Shown one piece after another: positions 9,620-18,373 of a stretch of DNA of 64,000 nt. Numbering within the stretch: the first letter of the stretch is position 1; each line of letters opens with the position of its first letter. This DNA is from Rubripirellula tenax (GTDB taxonomy: Bacteria; Planctomycetota; Planctomycetia; Pirellulales; Pirellulaceae), in contig NZ_SJPW01000005.1 in NCBI RefSeq assembly GCF_007860125.1, positions 308,065-372,064 on the forward strand, written 5' to 3'. Made by a program: the position numbers and the translations under genes. The notes beneath the pieces are model-generated. The model saw only the letters and a list, made by a program, of their open reading frames with translations. It was not told where the DNA came from and did not search any database.

Positions 9620-10492
9620 TTACGAGCCTGCTATTTCGCGAATCTGTGCCGCGATTGAGGCGATTGTCGACTCAAGCCGGTTGATCCCGCCGAACTCCAT
9701 TCCCAGCTTTCGAATTTTCGACGTGTCGATCGCGTGCTTGGCGGCCTTGGGTGTCCCATCGATGACCGACGAACTGGATACCATCGTTTTTGCGATCGTT
9801 GCGACTTCGTGATCGCTGATCATTCGATCACAACAGTTATAAGTTTGCCCATCGACCCCGCCGTTTGTTCCGATCACCAAAGCAACAGCCCCGGCGACAT
9901 CATCGACGTGCACAGATTTGCTTCCGCCGGTTGGCACGACGGATTTTCCGTCGACGACGTCTCGAATCAATGAAAACCATTTCGAGTTCGATAGAGGGTC
10001 GTCGACTCCGTAAATCGATGTCGGGCGAATCGTGCAACACGAGAGTCGTCCGGAGTGGCCGTAAGCATGGATCAATGTTTCGACCGAAGCCTTGTAGGAA
10101 CCGTACAGGGATGCGGGCCAAAGAGGATTCGTTTCGTCGAGCGGTTGGCCGGCGCCCAGATGAGGCGAGACCCTTTCGTGAACGGCGCCCGAAGACACGA
10201 ACACGAATCGCCGAACATCATGGCGCGCGGCGGCTTCTATCAACTCGAGCGAGCCCATCACGTTGGTTTGAAAATAGCCGATCGGGTCGGCAGGTTCGGC
10301 CATGAATGACTTCCCACCACGATCGAGCGCCGTGTGAACGATCGCTTCACAGCGTTTCGCGAAGTCGACCGTTCCGTCATGGTCACCAAGTCGAACGGGC
10401 CGCCAATCGATGACGGTGTGCCCCCGGGCAGTCAACGTGCGGGAAAGGGAACGCCCAAGAAAACCTGATGCTCCGGTCAATCCGATGATCAT
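9620..10492 (-). CDS. NAD-dependent epimerase/dehydratase (extended SDR)
   Basis: A 290-residue extended short-chain dehydrogenase/reductase. The N-terminal Rossmann motif is GASGFLG (residues 7-13), the serine region is FVFVSSGAVHE (about 97-106) and the catalytic pair is Tyr130-Lys134 in YGSYK. Such enzymes act on nucleotide sugars or related substrates in cell-surface glycan synthesis, but the substrate cannot be assigned. The neighbours give no pathway. An imperfect inverted repeat (TACTGT/ACAGTA arms) lies at about 10494-10538, just upstream of the start, and could be an operator or nothing. The length is slightly short for a full sugar epimerase, which fits the small atypical SDRs. Confidence 0.85.
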   Translation of the reverse strand: MIIGLTGASGFLGRSLSRTLTARGHTVIDWRPVRLGDHDGTVDFAKRCEAIVHTALDRGGKSFMAEPADPIGYFQTNVMGSLELIEAAARHDVRRFVFVSSGAVHERVSPHLGAGQPLDETNPLWPASLYGSYKASVETLIHAYGHSGRLSCCTIRPTSIYGVDDPLSNSKWFSLIRDVVDGKSVVPTGGSKSVHVDDVAGAVALVIGTNGGVDGQTYNCCDRMISDHEVATIAKTMVSSSSVIDGTPKAAKHAIDTSKIRKLGMEFGGINRLESTIASIAAQIREIAGS

Positions 10493-10608
10493 TACTGTAT
10501 GTCTCTCTATGGAGTCGGAAAGACACAGTATGCCGAACGACGAACCCGTCGACTAGATTTGAACGCGGGATGTGAGATGCGGACGCGAAGGCCGACTGAA
10601 GATCGGCG

Positions 10609-11154
10609 CTAGCCGCCGATCGAAGCCAAGAAATCGTCGGTTTCGTCCGCCTCGGTGTCTTCCGTCGAAAACAGCGCGGCTGGCTTGATGATGTGACTCT
10701 TGGAACTCTTCTTCAACTCGGTGGACTTTTTGAACTCTCGCAGCTCTTCTAACTCGTCCCGAAGTTGGTTGAACACGTCGGCGAATTCGGTCCAGTAGTC
10801 ACCATCGCGAAACGTCAACGGACGCTCACATTCGCCGTTCGCCAAACGCTGCATTTCTCGTCGCAAACGGAACATCGGACCGGCAAATCGGTTGGTCAGC
10901 TTCAGCATGTCATAGGCCACCAGCGGAGCCAACAGGATCAATCCTGGTGCCCAATAGATGGCTTCATCAATGCAGCGTTCGATCGCTTCGACAAGCGTTG
11001 TGTCGGAACGCGACATCGACTCGGTGAAGATCAAGATGACGATGAAATAGACGGCGCACGCGGCGCTGTAGAGCGCCGTCCGTCGCAACAGCGATCCTTG
11101 AACGTGGTGATCGATCAGAAGTTGCTGGCGAAGGAAGGTTGGTCGTTGAATCAT
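10609..11154 (-). CDS. HAMP-like two-helix membrane protein
   Basis: A 181-residue protein with two predicted membrane helices (about 27-45 and 67-84), a HAMP-like linker (about 85-138, RFAGPMFRLRREMQRLANGE) and a charged coiled-coil and acidic tail ending DDFLASIGG. HAMP linkers normally pass signals from membrane sensors to output domains, but no kinase, cyclase or methyl-acceptor domain follows, so it may act with a separate partner. It lies 26 bp downstream of a Flp pilin gene on the same strand and is probably cotranscribed with it. The function is not known to me; similar small proteins are common in Planctomycetota. Confidence 0.7.
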   Translation of the reverse strand: MIQRPTFLRQQLLIDHHVQGSLLRRTALYSAACAVYFIVILIFTESMSRSDTTLVEAIERCIDEAIYWAPGLILLAPLVAYDMLKLTNRFAGPMFRLRREMQRLANGECERPLTFRDGDYWTEFADVFNQLRDELEELREFKKSTELKKSSKSHIIKPAALFSTEDTEADETDDFLASIGG

Positions 11155-11180
11155 GGCCGTTAAACCGGAAGGTGTTCGAC

Positions 11181-11375
11181 TCAGTTACCGATCGCGCCGG
11201 CGATGGCCTGTCCCGACTCGTCAAAGCTCTCGCGAGTCGCGTCAGCCAAGAATGTGACCGAAGCCGCACAGACACCGATGATCAGCGCCAACATGATGGC
11301 GTACTCGACCGCGGTGGCGCCGTCTTCTTCGGCGACGAAGTCTAAAATGGAGGATTGGATCGTGCCTCTAAGCAT
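11181..11375 (-). CDS. Flp/Fap-type (type IVb) pilin
   Basis: A 64-residue prepilin. The motif EEDGATAVEYAIML has the classical Flp processing site: Gly19 before Ala20, Glu at mature position 5 and Tyr at position 6. It is followed by a single hydrophobic helix (LALIIGVCAASVTFLA). After cleavage by a TadV-type peptidase the mature protein would assemble into thin Flp pili used for tight adherence. No tad secretion genes (tadA-C, cpaB, rcpA) are in the window, so the pilus machinery must be encoded elsewhere. The gene is followed at 26 bp by the HAMP-like membrane protein. Confidence 0.88.
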   Translation of the reverse strand: MLRGTIQSSILDFVAEEDGATAVEYAIMLALIIGVCAASVTFLADATRESFDESGQAIAGAIGN

Positions 11376-11712
11376 GGTGCGACCGATCGAGTGTGTGCAA
11401 AACCGAAAAAAATCACTGGACGACGGTTTTTCGCGTGTCCGCTGAGTTACTGTAAAAACCCTAGTGCGCTTTGCCGCGTAGGGACGGGTGCAAGAGAATT
11501 CCTTTGAGTCAATATGATCTTCGTGAACCGGTTGAGCACGGCTGGAACGGTTCGCACGGTCGTAACGATTGCCCGCCTCACTCGGATGTCACGGCGCGAC
11601 GTCTTTGGTACTCTGGAGGACGTTTGTTTGACGAATATTGGCGGCGCCGGAAGCACTACTGCCCTTGCACCGATTTGCTTTTCCACCCCCCTGCTCTTTC
11701 TGACGTTTTTCC
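11376..11712. other. Intergenic region between divergent flp and ABC-2 permease genes
   Basis: About 337 bp that should hold the promoters for the flp pair (leftward) and the permease/CNNM operon (rightward). Overlapping reading frames on both strands run through it into the permease gene, but their composition is Arg/Pro-rich and unlike the real proteins here. The only structure seen is a weak 7-bp inverted repeat (GGTTTTT at 11427, AAAAACC at 11454). No RNA gene was recognised. Confidence 0.5.
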
Positions 11713-13485
11713 ATGCTCGGCCCCATATTTTCCCGCGAGGCGATGGTCGTCCCCAAACGACCGAAAACCTATCTGTCTCGGGCCGTTTACGTGCTAGCAT
11801 TATTTCTGCTGCTTTGCACGGGTTATCTGGTCCTAGACGGGTCTCGATCGCTTGCCAGCAGCGGTGACGCGGCACGGTTCGGTGGGTGGATGTTTACGCT
11901 TTTGGCGCCACTTCAACTGCTGGTTCTGTCCAGCATCGCGGCCGTCGGCGCCGCCAGCAGCGTGGCTCAGGAAAAGGATCGCCGGACCTTGATTCTGTTG
12001 CTGCTGACTCGTCTATCGGGATTCGAAGTCGTGGCGGGTAAGCTGGCGGCGACGTTGCTGTCTCCGTTTTCGATGCTGCTTTGCAGTTTGCCCCTATTCC
12101 TCTGTCTGCCACTTCTGGGCGGCGTTTCGCCCCGCCAAGTCATCGGCGTCTATGCCGTCACCGCGGCATCAATTTTCTTTGCCGGATGCGTCGGCACGGT
12201 CGTCGGCATGTGGCGAGAAAAGACGTTTCAAGCGATCGCCGTAACCGTCTTGGGACTGCTGATGTGTGTCGGCTTGGGTGAAATTGTGGCTGAGTTGGTC
12301 CCAAGTTTGCCCGAACCTGCCAAGCTTGCGATCAGTGCGCCGCGAGCTTTGGCAGCAGCCGCGTCACCGATGGCAAGCCTGTCACAAGCGACAGCGGCGG
12401 GAGTCCTGGGATTTGTTGTCGTCACATCGGTTCTAGCCGCCATTGTATTGCTCATCGGGGTCATCAAGGTCCGTGTTTGGAATCCGTCCCGCGAGGTGCG
12501 TCTTCGTGCACCCGAACCAGAGTCCTCCGAGGAAGCCCTGGCAACGTCCTCGCCGACCAGTTGGAAGGTCAGGGCGCCACGGCCGGTTTGGGACAACCCG
12601 ATCCTGTGGCGTGAAGTTCGCACGTGGGCCTACGGGCGAAAAGTGTTGGTCATCCGCGTCGCCTTTGTGTTGCTGTTTTTGTTGATCGCGGCGGTGTTGT
12701 ATATGCAAGTTCAAAGCGGTGTCGCCATGGAACAGGGCGGTCGCATTGGCCGTGCTCTGCCGTCAGTGACGTTGCCGTTGGTGGCCTTGGGTGTGGTCAG
12801 CTTGGTGCTGGTGAACGCACTTGCGGTGACTTCCGTGACCGGCGAACGTGACGGATTGGCGCTCGACTTGTTGTTGGTGACTGATCTGAGCCCGGCCGAA
12901 TTCGTTTTTGGCAAACTGCTGGGCGTGATGTACGTCGCCAAAGAGATGATTCTATTGCCGATGGTGTTGGTTCTGTATCTGGCCAGCCAAGGCGTGTTGA
13001 CGATCGAAAACACCGTTTACGTGCTGCTGGGGTCGGTCGTCCTTTACCTATTCGTAGCGATGCTTGGCGTTCACTCGGGGCTCAACTACGTCGCCGGCCG
13101 CAGTGCGACGTTAGCAAGCCTGGGGACGGTGTTTTTCCTGTGCGTGGGAATCGCCGTTTGCATGACAATCATGGTCAGCTTCCGAGGCGCGTTCCAGCTT
13201 CAGTTGGCACCGTTTTTGGTGATGATTTTGGGTGGCGGTGCGGCGTTGTTTGCGGCGTTGGGCTGGCGCAATCCGTCATCGGCGATCTTCATGGCGTCGT
13301 TCGGATTGCCACTGGTGACGTTCTACGCGATCACGCAATTTTTGCTGCAGACGGACCACCTGTACGTCTTTTTCGCGATGCTGGTCGGCTACTGTTTCAC
13401 CACGGCGGCGATGATGATTCCGGCGCTGAGCGAGTTTGACGTTTCGCTGGAACGTGATCGCGGAGCCGCCGGAGACCCAGCTTGA
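11713..13485 (+). CDS. ABC-2 type transporter permease
   Basis: A 590-residue membrane protein with about a dozen helices in two halves, joined by a hydrophilic Pro/Glu/Ser-rich linker near residues 255-295. The segment SVAQEKDRRTLILLLLTRLSGFEVVAGKL is typical of ABC-2 permeases, in which a QE(K/R)..GT/LL cytoplasmic element follows the second helix; the second half repeats it as VTGERDGLALDLLLVTDLSPAEFVFGKLL. It therefore looks like a fused dimer of two ABC-2 half-permeases. No ATPase gene is adjacent. The stop codon overlaps the TTG start of the next gene, so it is translationally coupled to the CNNM-like pair. The substrate is unknown. Confidence 0.82.
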   Translation: MLGPIFSREAMVVPKRPKTYLSRAVYVLALFLLLCTGYLVLDGSRSLASSGDAARFGGWMFTLLAPLQLLVLSSIAAVGAASSVAQEKDRRTLILLLLTRLSGFEVVAGKLAATLLSPFSMLLCSLPLFLCLPLLGGVSPRQVIGVYAVTAASIFFAGCVGTVVGMWREKTFQAIAVTVLGLLMCVGLGEIVAELVPSLPEPAKLAISAPRALAAAASPMASLSQATAAGVLGFVVVTSVLAAIVLLIGVIKVRVWNPSREVRLRAPEPESSEEALATSSPTSWKVRAPRPVWDNPILWREVRTWAYGRKVLVIRVAFVLLFLLIAAVLYMQVQSGVAMEQGGRIGRALPSVTLPLVALGVVSLVLVNALAVTSVTGERDGLALDLLLVTDLSPAEFVFGKLLGVMYVAKEMILLPMVLVLYLASQGVLTIENTVYVLLGSVVLYLFVAMLGVHSGLNYVAGRSATLASLGTVFFLCVGIAVCMTIMVSFRGAFQLQLAPFLVMILGGGAALFAALGWRNPSSAIFMASFGLPLVTFYAITQFLLQTDHLYVFFAMLVGYCFTTAAMMIPALSEFDVSLERDRGAAGDPA

Positions 13486-14747
13486 GTGCGGTGGTGGATG
13501 TATTGCCCTGGCTGATCGCCATGGCGGTGCTGATTCTGTTGAGCGCGTTGTTCAGCGGCAGCGAGGCCGCCCTGTTTTCGCTGACGCCACGTGGCCGCAA
13601 GGGCCTGGACCGCGCTGGCATAGGCGGGCGGATCGCAGCCAAGTTACTGGAAGACCCCGAACGGCTTTTATCAGCAGTCCTATTTTGGAACCTGCTGATC
13701 AACATGACCTACTTCGCAATCGCCGCGATCGTCGGCGGCAAGTTAGAGAATGATCCTGCGGCTGGCCATTCGCTGGCGATCCTCTTTACGATCTCGTCGC
13801 TGATGACGATCATTTTTTTCAGCGAGATGCTGCCCAAGAGCCTAGCCCTCCTCGCACCTCTTCGGCTATCGATTTTGGTTGGACCGCCGCTGTCGTTGGC
13901 CGTCCGCATCGTCAGCCCTGCCCTGCCCTTGGTCGCCGTGACCAACCAAGCGGCCAGCCGATTGATCTGGCCCACGTTCGAGCCCGAGCCCGATATCGAC
14001 CTGGCTGATATCGAAAGGGCCATCGAACTGGGTACCGATGATGCCGCGCTCTTGCAACGCGAACGGATGGCGCTGCGTGGGTTGGTTGAGATTGCCGAAA
14101 CTCGCGTCGACGAATTGATGCGACCGCGCAGCCGCCTTTGGCTGTGTCACGACTTGTCCGATCGCAGTGCCATTGTTGATCAACCGCTGCACAGCAATTA
14201 CATGATGGTGACGGACCCCGACGAAGAGATGATCGTCAAAGCGATTGGCATGCGAATGTTGCGGCCCAGTCAAATGGATGATTTGGCCAACCATGCCGAA
14301 CGGGTGATCTATGTGCCATGGTCGGCATATGTGTCGCAGGTACTGGACCAACTTAACGAAGAAGATCTCAGCGTTGCGGTAGTCGTCAATGAATTCGGCG
14401 AGTTGATTGGCGCCGTTTCGATCGACGACATCCTGCGCCGTGTTTTGGCTCCGCGACACGAAGAAGACTTTTTGGGCGAAGCATCGGTGCAAGAGATTGC
14501 ACCGGGACGCTATCGCGTCTGGGGATCGGTCAGCGTTCGATCGCTGACGAAACGGCTGGGCATCGACGTCGACGGTGTAGGCGTGACGACAATCGCGGGG
14601 TTCATCGGTCGTCACAACGAACGTGTCCCTCGGCTTGGCGATACCGCGCCGATGGAACGGTTCACGTTGCTGGTTGTCGAACAGGACGATGACGGCGTGT
14701 GGATCGAGGCTCGGACGGCCGACGAGAATGGCGAGGTGACGACATGA
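13482..14747 (+). CDS. CNNM/CorC-like transporter (DUF21, CBS pair, CorC/HlyC domain)
   Basis: A 421-residue protein. The N-terminal DUF21 membrane domain (about 1-165) opens with LSALFSGSEAALFSLTPRGRK, the family signature. A CBS pair follows (about 185-315), then a C-terminal CorC/HlyC-like domain (about 330-412, with VWGSVSVRSLTKRLG and VTTIAGFIGRHNERVPRLGD). These proteins are linked to magnesium or cobalt efflux and in some bacteria are mislabelled hemolysins. The start is a TTG whose last two bases form the previous stop; a GTG three codons downstream (13491) is possible. The stop overlaps the ATG of the next DUF21 gene by 4 bp, so this is a coupled pair. Confidence 0.88.
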   Translation: MSAVVDVLPWLIAMAVLILLSALFSGSEAALFSLTPRGRKGLDRAGIGGRIAAKLLEDPERLLSAVLFWNLLINMTYFAIAAIVGGKLENDPAAGHSLAILFTISSLMTIIFFSEMLPKSLALLAPLRLSILVGPPLSLAVRIVSPALPLVAVTNQAASRLIWPTFEPEPDIDLADIERAIELGTDDAALLQRERMALRGLVEIAETRVDELMRPRSRLWLCHDLSDRSAIVDQPLHSNYMMVTDPDEEMIVKAIGMRMLRPSQMDDLANHAERVIYVPWSAYVSQVLDQLNEEDLSVAVVVNEFGELIGAVSIDDILRRVLAPRHEEDFLGEASVQEIAPGRYRVWGSVSVRSLTKRLGIDVDGVGVTTIAGFIGRHNERVPRLGDTAPMERFTLLVVEQDDDGVWIEARTADENGEVTT

Positions 14748-15685
14748 TCCTAGCGATCGTTTTGTTCCTGGTCGGCTTGGTCATGAGCGCGTTCTTCAGC
14801 GGCAGCGAGACCGGAATGTACCGCGTGTCGCGCACGCGTTTGGTGCTGGACGGATTGAGCGGTTCATTGGCCGCACGCGGGATCATTTGGTTGCTGAATC
14901 ATCCCGCGGTTTTCGTCGCAACGGCGTTGGTTGGCAACAACTTGGCGAACTATTTGACGTCGCTGGCGATCGTGATGGCCGTTGCGTCTTGGTTCGGCGT
15001 TGGTTCCAGTGCCGAGCTGATCGGGCCAATGCTGATGACGCCGATCGTATTCGTGTTCGGTGAACTGCTTCCAAAGTATTTGTTCTATCACGCGCCGTAT
15101 CGAATGATCACGGCAACGCGACCGCTGTTGCTAGGCGCTGCGGTGTTGTTCTCGCCGGTATCGTTGTTGCTGGGATTTCTGGGCCGCGGACTGCAACGCA
15201 TCACCGGCCAGACGCCGTTTCGTTTGCGGCTAGCGATGGCACGCGGCGAGTTGGACCAAATCCTTCGTGACGGCCACGAAGCAGGAATCTTGGCCGCCGG
15301 CCAACGCTCGCTTGCCCAGCGGTTGTTCGAAGTCGGAAACCAAAACGCCGTCTCGTTCGGTGTGCCGGCGAATCGTTTGGCCATTGTGTCGGCACCAGTC
15401 GATGTCGACGAAGCCAGACGCCAGGCGCGTCGGCGGAATCATCCGATCGTGTTGGTCAAACGTGGTACGCGAATCATCGGCTTTCTTTGGTATGCCGATC
15501 TGTGCGTTCGCGAACCAAGCTTGGAACTAGGACCGGTGATTCGCGGCAAAGTAACGGATCGTCACCTGGGAATCCTATTGAGGCTGTATGACGCCGCCAG
15601 CGATGTGGCGGTGCTGTTCGACGATCAGGGTGAAGTGCGATGCGTCGTGACCCGACGACAATTGCTGCAACCGTTGATCAAATGA
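14744..15685 (+). CDS. DUF21/CNNM-like protein lacking the CorC domain
   Basis: About 313 residues from the ATG at 14744, which overlaps the previous stop as ATGA; the longer upstream extension is hydrophilic and unlikely. It has a DUF21 membrane domain (about 1-160, SAFFSGSETGMYRVSRTRLV) and a degenerate CBS-like region to the end (HPIVLVKRGTRIIGFLWYADL, VAVLFDDQGEVRCVVTRRQLL). It stops where the CorC/HlyC domain would begin, so it is shorter than its neighbour. The two probably form a heteromeric ion transporter or regulator; this is an inference from coupling and shared domains. Convergent with the small gene at 15705 (19 bp gap). Confidence 0.85.
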   Translation: MILAIVLFLVGLVMSAFFSGSETGMYRVSRTRLVLDGLSGSLAARGIIWLLNHPAVFVATALVGNNLANYLTSLAIVMAVASWFGVGSSAELIGPMLMTPIVFVFGELLPKYLFYHAPYRMITATRPLLLGAAVLFSPVSLLLGFLGRGLQRITGQTPFRLRLAMARGELDQILRDGHEAGILAAGQRSLAQRLFEVGNQNAVSFGVPANRLAIVSAPVDVDEARRQARRRNHPIVLVKRGTRIIGFLWYADLCVREPSLELGPVIRGKVTDRHLGILLRLYDAASDVAVLFDDQGEVRCVVTRRQLLQPLIK

Positions 15686-15704
15686 CCCTGCCGTTGATAT
15701 CGGA

Positions 15705-15983
15705 TCACTGACCCGTTTTGGCGTAGCCCAGAGCAGTCAGAACGGTCAACATTTCGTCACACGTCAAATAGCGGCGATGGTGTTGAAGTTTGTATTGGTC
15801 GATCGCTTGAGCGAGTTCGCGTCCGTCCTCGGACAGCCCCATATGCGAGCTGCCGAACTGACGTCGTTCGCTGCGTGCGGACACGCCTGACTTGATGGAT
15901 CGACGGTCAACGAAACTCGAGTCGCCAACTGCGAACGGGACAGCAGACACATCAACGTTGGATAAATGATTCGACAGCGACAT
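15705..15983 (-). CDS. Conserved small planctomycete protein of unknown function
   Basis: About 92 residues from the ATG at 15983; an in-frame ATG at 16058 would add 25 residues. The C-terminal half has a distinctive helical stretch, ELAQAIDQYKLQHHRRYLT, followed by CDEMLTVLTALGY. I recall similar tails on short Planctomycetota proteins, but no function is known to me. No signal peptide or membrane helix is seen. It lies between the CNNM pair and the TPR lipoprotein. Confidence 0.6.
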   Translation of the reverse strand: MSLSNHLSNVDVSAVPFAVGDSSFVDRRSIKSGVSARSERRQFGSSHMGLSEDGRELAQAIDQYKLQHHRRYLTCDEMLTVLTALGYAKTGQ

Positions 15984-16126
15984 TGGTTGGCTCGGCGCGA
16001 TGAAAAGAGAGTCGGATTCAGCCCGTGCGGTGATTTCCACCAAAACCCTACGCCACAATCGGATGACGCGCCGCCATATTGGCTTACTTTGTTAAGTTTT
16101 AGGCCGCGCAAACCGGACAGCCGTCA

Positions 16127-17059
16127 CTACCGAAACTGAATTCCGGGAACGATCTGCGGCCCCGGTTCGCTGGCCATCCGCTGCTGGACGTCCTGAAGCT
16201 GCAACATCCGGTTGCCTTGGTCGATCGACGCTGGGCCAAGCTGGGTGGCAGCAGCCAGCGATTGACGCGCAATATCGATCTCGCCACTTTCAAGGGCAAT
16301 CGCCGCAATCTCGAGGTGCGGCGCCGCATCGTCGGGGTTCTTCGCTGCGGCGCGGACAAAGCAACGGCGTGCCTCTTCGGAACGGCCCAATTGCCGCATT
16401 GCGATACCTTGCAACATATCCACCTTGGCCGGCGCACCGTCAATGCCTACGCCGTCCTGCAATCGGTCCAGCGTTGCCAGTAGCCGATCGTAACGTTTCT
16501 GTCCCATATAGATCTCGGCCGCTTGCATTTGTACTTCTGCGTAATCCGGTTGCAGCGCCAAAGCACGGTGGTAAGCCGCCAACGCTTCTTCTTCGCGACC
16601 GGTCGCATGAAGACAATCGCCGCGAAGGCGCCAAGCTTCCGGCGAATCACGCTTGGACTGCAACGCGATCAGGCTGTTCGCGTCGGCTTCCGCACGGCGA
16701 CCCAGGTCTAGATACATGCGACCGAGTCGTTCGACGAACTTGGGATCATCGGCGGACAAGCGAACCGCTTGTTCCATTTGATTGATGGCCAGTTCACGTT
16801 CACCTCGTTTCCAATACGCCTCAGCCAAACCCCAATGGGCACGGTCGTCGGACTTCGAAACACTCAACGCATCGGTGAACAATGACTCGGCAAGTTCCCA
16901 TCGACCTTCGTGGATCGCTTGGAAACCCTTGCCCGACAAGCTGCGTGCGGCGATCGATTGCCGGCTCTCGCCAAATCGACCGATCGCCCGGCAGCCAGTA
17001 AGGGTCATCACCCCCACCGCCACACAGACGAAGCAGAATCGAATGGCGGGAGGTTTCAT
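16127..17059 (-). CDS. TPR-repeat lipoprotein
   Basis: About 310 residues from the ATG at 17059. The longer ATG at 17134 would put 25 extra residues ahead of a clear lipoprotein signal, MKPPAIRFCFVCVAVGVMTLTGC, with Cys23 as the lipid site (LTGC). The rest is a series of tetratricopeptide repeats (for example ALAAYHRALALQPDYAEVQ and AHWGLAEAYWKRGERELA). TPR lipoproteins act as periplasmic scaffolds for envelope complexes. The partner is unknown. It is divergent from the small hypothetical gene at 17310, with 250 bp between them. Confidence 0.82.
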   Translation of the reverse strand: MKPPAIRFCFVCVAVGVMTLTGCRAIGRFGESRQSIAARSLSGKGFQAIHEGRWELAESLFTDALSVSKSDDRAHWGLAEAYWKRGERELAINQMEQAVRLSADDPKFVERLGRMYLDLGRRAEADANSLIALQSKRDSPEAWRLRGDCLHATGREEEALAAYHRALALQPDYAEVQMQAAEIYMGQKRYDRLLATLDRLQDGVGIDGAPAKVDMLQGIAMRQLGRSEEARRCFVRAAAKNPDDAAPHLEIAAIALESGEIDIARQSLAAATQLGPASIDQGNRMLQLQDVQQRMASEPGPQIVPGIQFR

Positions 17060-17309
17060 CGGATTACCGAAAACGAGGAACTGAATCGTCGTTCGTACCA
17101 AAATGTGCCAGACATCGGCAAGACAAAGCCGCACGCTTGGAAAGTAACGATCACCACCCGTGACTCACCAACGACGGGCCTTTCGATCAACGGGCCGACA
17201 AAAAGCAATATCGCTCGGGCTATAGACTTCGGCCCATCGATCAAAACAAGGAAACGGCTAAAATACACGCCATCCAAGCCATTTGCCCTTCCCGCAGCCC
17301 ATTGCTCTC

Positions 17310-17735
17310 ATGCCTTCCACCTTCGAATCGCTCGGCATCAAGTTCCTTTACCCCGACAATTGGGTCATCGCCCAGCGTCCCGTCGAGGAAGGTATCGAAG
17401 GCGTCACGTTCGACCTGCCCACCGGCGGCTTCTTTAGCCTCGAACGGGCTCGTAACGTTTCGTCCAACGACGAATTGATCGAGCAAGTCGAAGCCTCGAT
17501 CGCCAAAGAATACGGAGAAGTGGAACGCGAAGTGGTCGAGACCGCCGACGCAAAGCCAGGCGAGCAAACGGTCGATTTTCGCTTCTACTATCTCGACCTG
17601 GTGATCGCTTCTCGATTGATGATCGCTCGAATCGACGATCGAAAGTTCGTCATCCAGATGCAGGCCGAAAGCCGCGATTTTGATGCCAACGAATTGGTGT
17701 TCCAGGCGATCCTAAAACAGATCCGTCCCGAGTGA
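17310..17735 (+). CDS. Small cytosolic protein of unknown function (PsbP/DUF1795-like)
   Basis: A 141-residue protein from the ATG at 17310 (a TTG at 17283 is open but unlikely). The pattern FLYPDNWVI, then DLPTGGFFSLER and a long stretch ending VFQAILKQIRPE recalls the small PsbP/DcrB-like fold (DUF1795-type), with no signal peptide. I do not know the function. It converges with the fur-like gene, only 13 bp between stops. In related genomes this kind of protein is simply hypothetical. Confidence 0.65.
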   Translation: MPSTFESLGIKFLYPDNWVIAQRPVEEGIEGVTFDLPTGGFFSLERARNVSSNDELIEQVEASIAKEYGEVEREVVETADAKPGEQTVDFRFYYLDLVIASRLMIARIDDRKFVIQMQAESRDFDANELVFQAILKQIRPE

Positions 17736-17748
17736 TTCGTGCCTCGAA

Positions 17749-18252
17749 TCACACCAAGTCGTGCTTGCGTTTCTTGCGACGCGCCTTGCCGCAATCTTTG
17801 CAGACGCCCTGAACGATCAAACGGTGACCGCTGACACGAAAGCCCATCTCGGCGGCGACCTCGTCGCGTAACTGTGTGATCGATTCGCTTTGGAACTCGA
17901 TCAACTTGCGGCACCGGGTGCAGTACAAGTGGTCATGGGCTGGATACCCATAGTCGAGTTCGTAGACGGTTCGACCATCGAGCTGAAAACTCTTTAGCAA
18001 CCCGGCGTCGACGAACTCTCGAAGCGTTCGGTAAACGGTTGCCGAGCTGACGTAGTTTTCTTGACCCCGCCGCGGCAGCCGGTCAATCAATTCGTCGGCG
18101 TCGAAATGGTCATGCTCGCTGAATACCGCATCGATCAAAAACTTTCGCTGGCTCGTCTGCCGCAGACCGCGAGTTTGCAAGTACTCCTCAAATCGCTCTT
18201 GTGGCGACAGAGAGACGCTTAACGGTTGCAAGGAATCGGACGACGTCGACAC
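17749..18252 (-). CDS. Fur-family transcriptional regulator
   Basis: A 167-residue ferric-uptake-regulator family protein. The winged helix lies at about 30-95 (RQTSQRKFLIDAVF, SSATVYRTLREFVDAGLL). The metal-binding set is seen as His47/His49 (HDHF), His106/His108 (AHDHLY), and two Cys pairs, Cys111-Cys114 and Cys151-Cys154, the structural zinc site. Fur-like proteins sense iron, zinc, manganese or peroxide; which one cannot be decided here. The start is a GTG at 18252. The gene lies near the FlgM-like gene on the same strand and could regulate metal uptake or efflux genes elsewhere in the window, such as the CDF transporter; that is a guess. Confidence 0.9.
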   Translation of the reverse strand: MSTSSDSLQPLSVSLSPQERFEEYLQTRGLRQTSQRKFLIDAVFSEHDHFDADELIDRLPRRGQENYVSSATVYRTLREFVDAGLLKSFQLDGRTVYELDYGYPAHDHLYCTRCRKLIEFQSESITQLRDEVAAEMGFRVSGHRLIVQGVCKDCGKARRKKRKHDLV

Positions 18253-18373
18253 AGCGAATCAATCAATAGCGGCACTGAACAGTTTCACCTTAGCATACAG
18301 CAGCGACCGGGAAAGTTTACCCTTTCCTTCGGGAACCAGCCCCGAATTCACGTTCGCGTCTGCCGGCGTGCGG

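Noticed and set aside
10591-10606. Terminator after the HAMP-like gene
   Set aside because: Only 5-bp arms and no T run on the minus strand.
11447-11875. 142-residue minus-strand open frame in the flp/permease gap
   Set aside because: Arg-rich, reaches into the permease coding region, no family resemblance.
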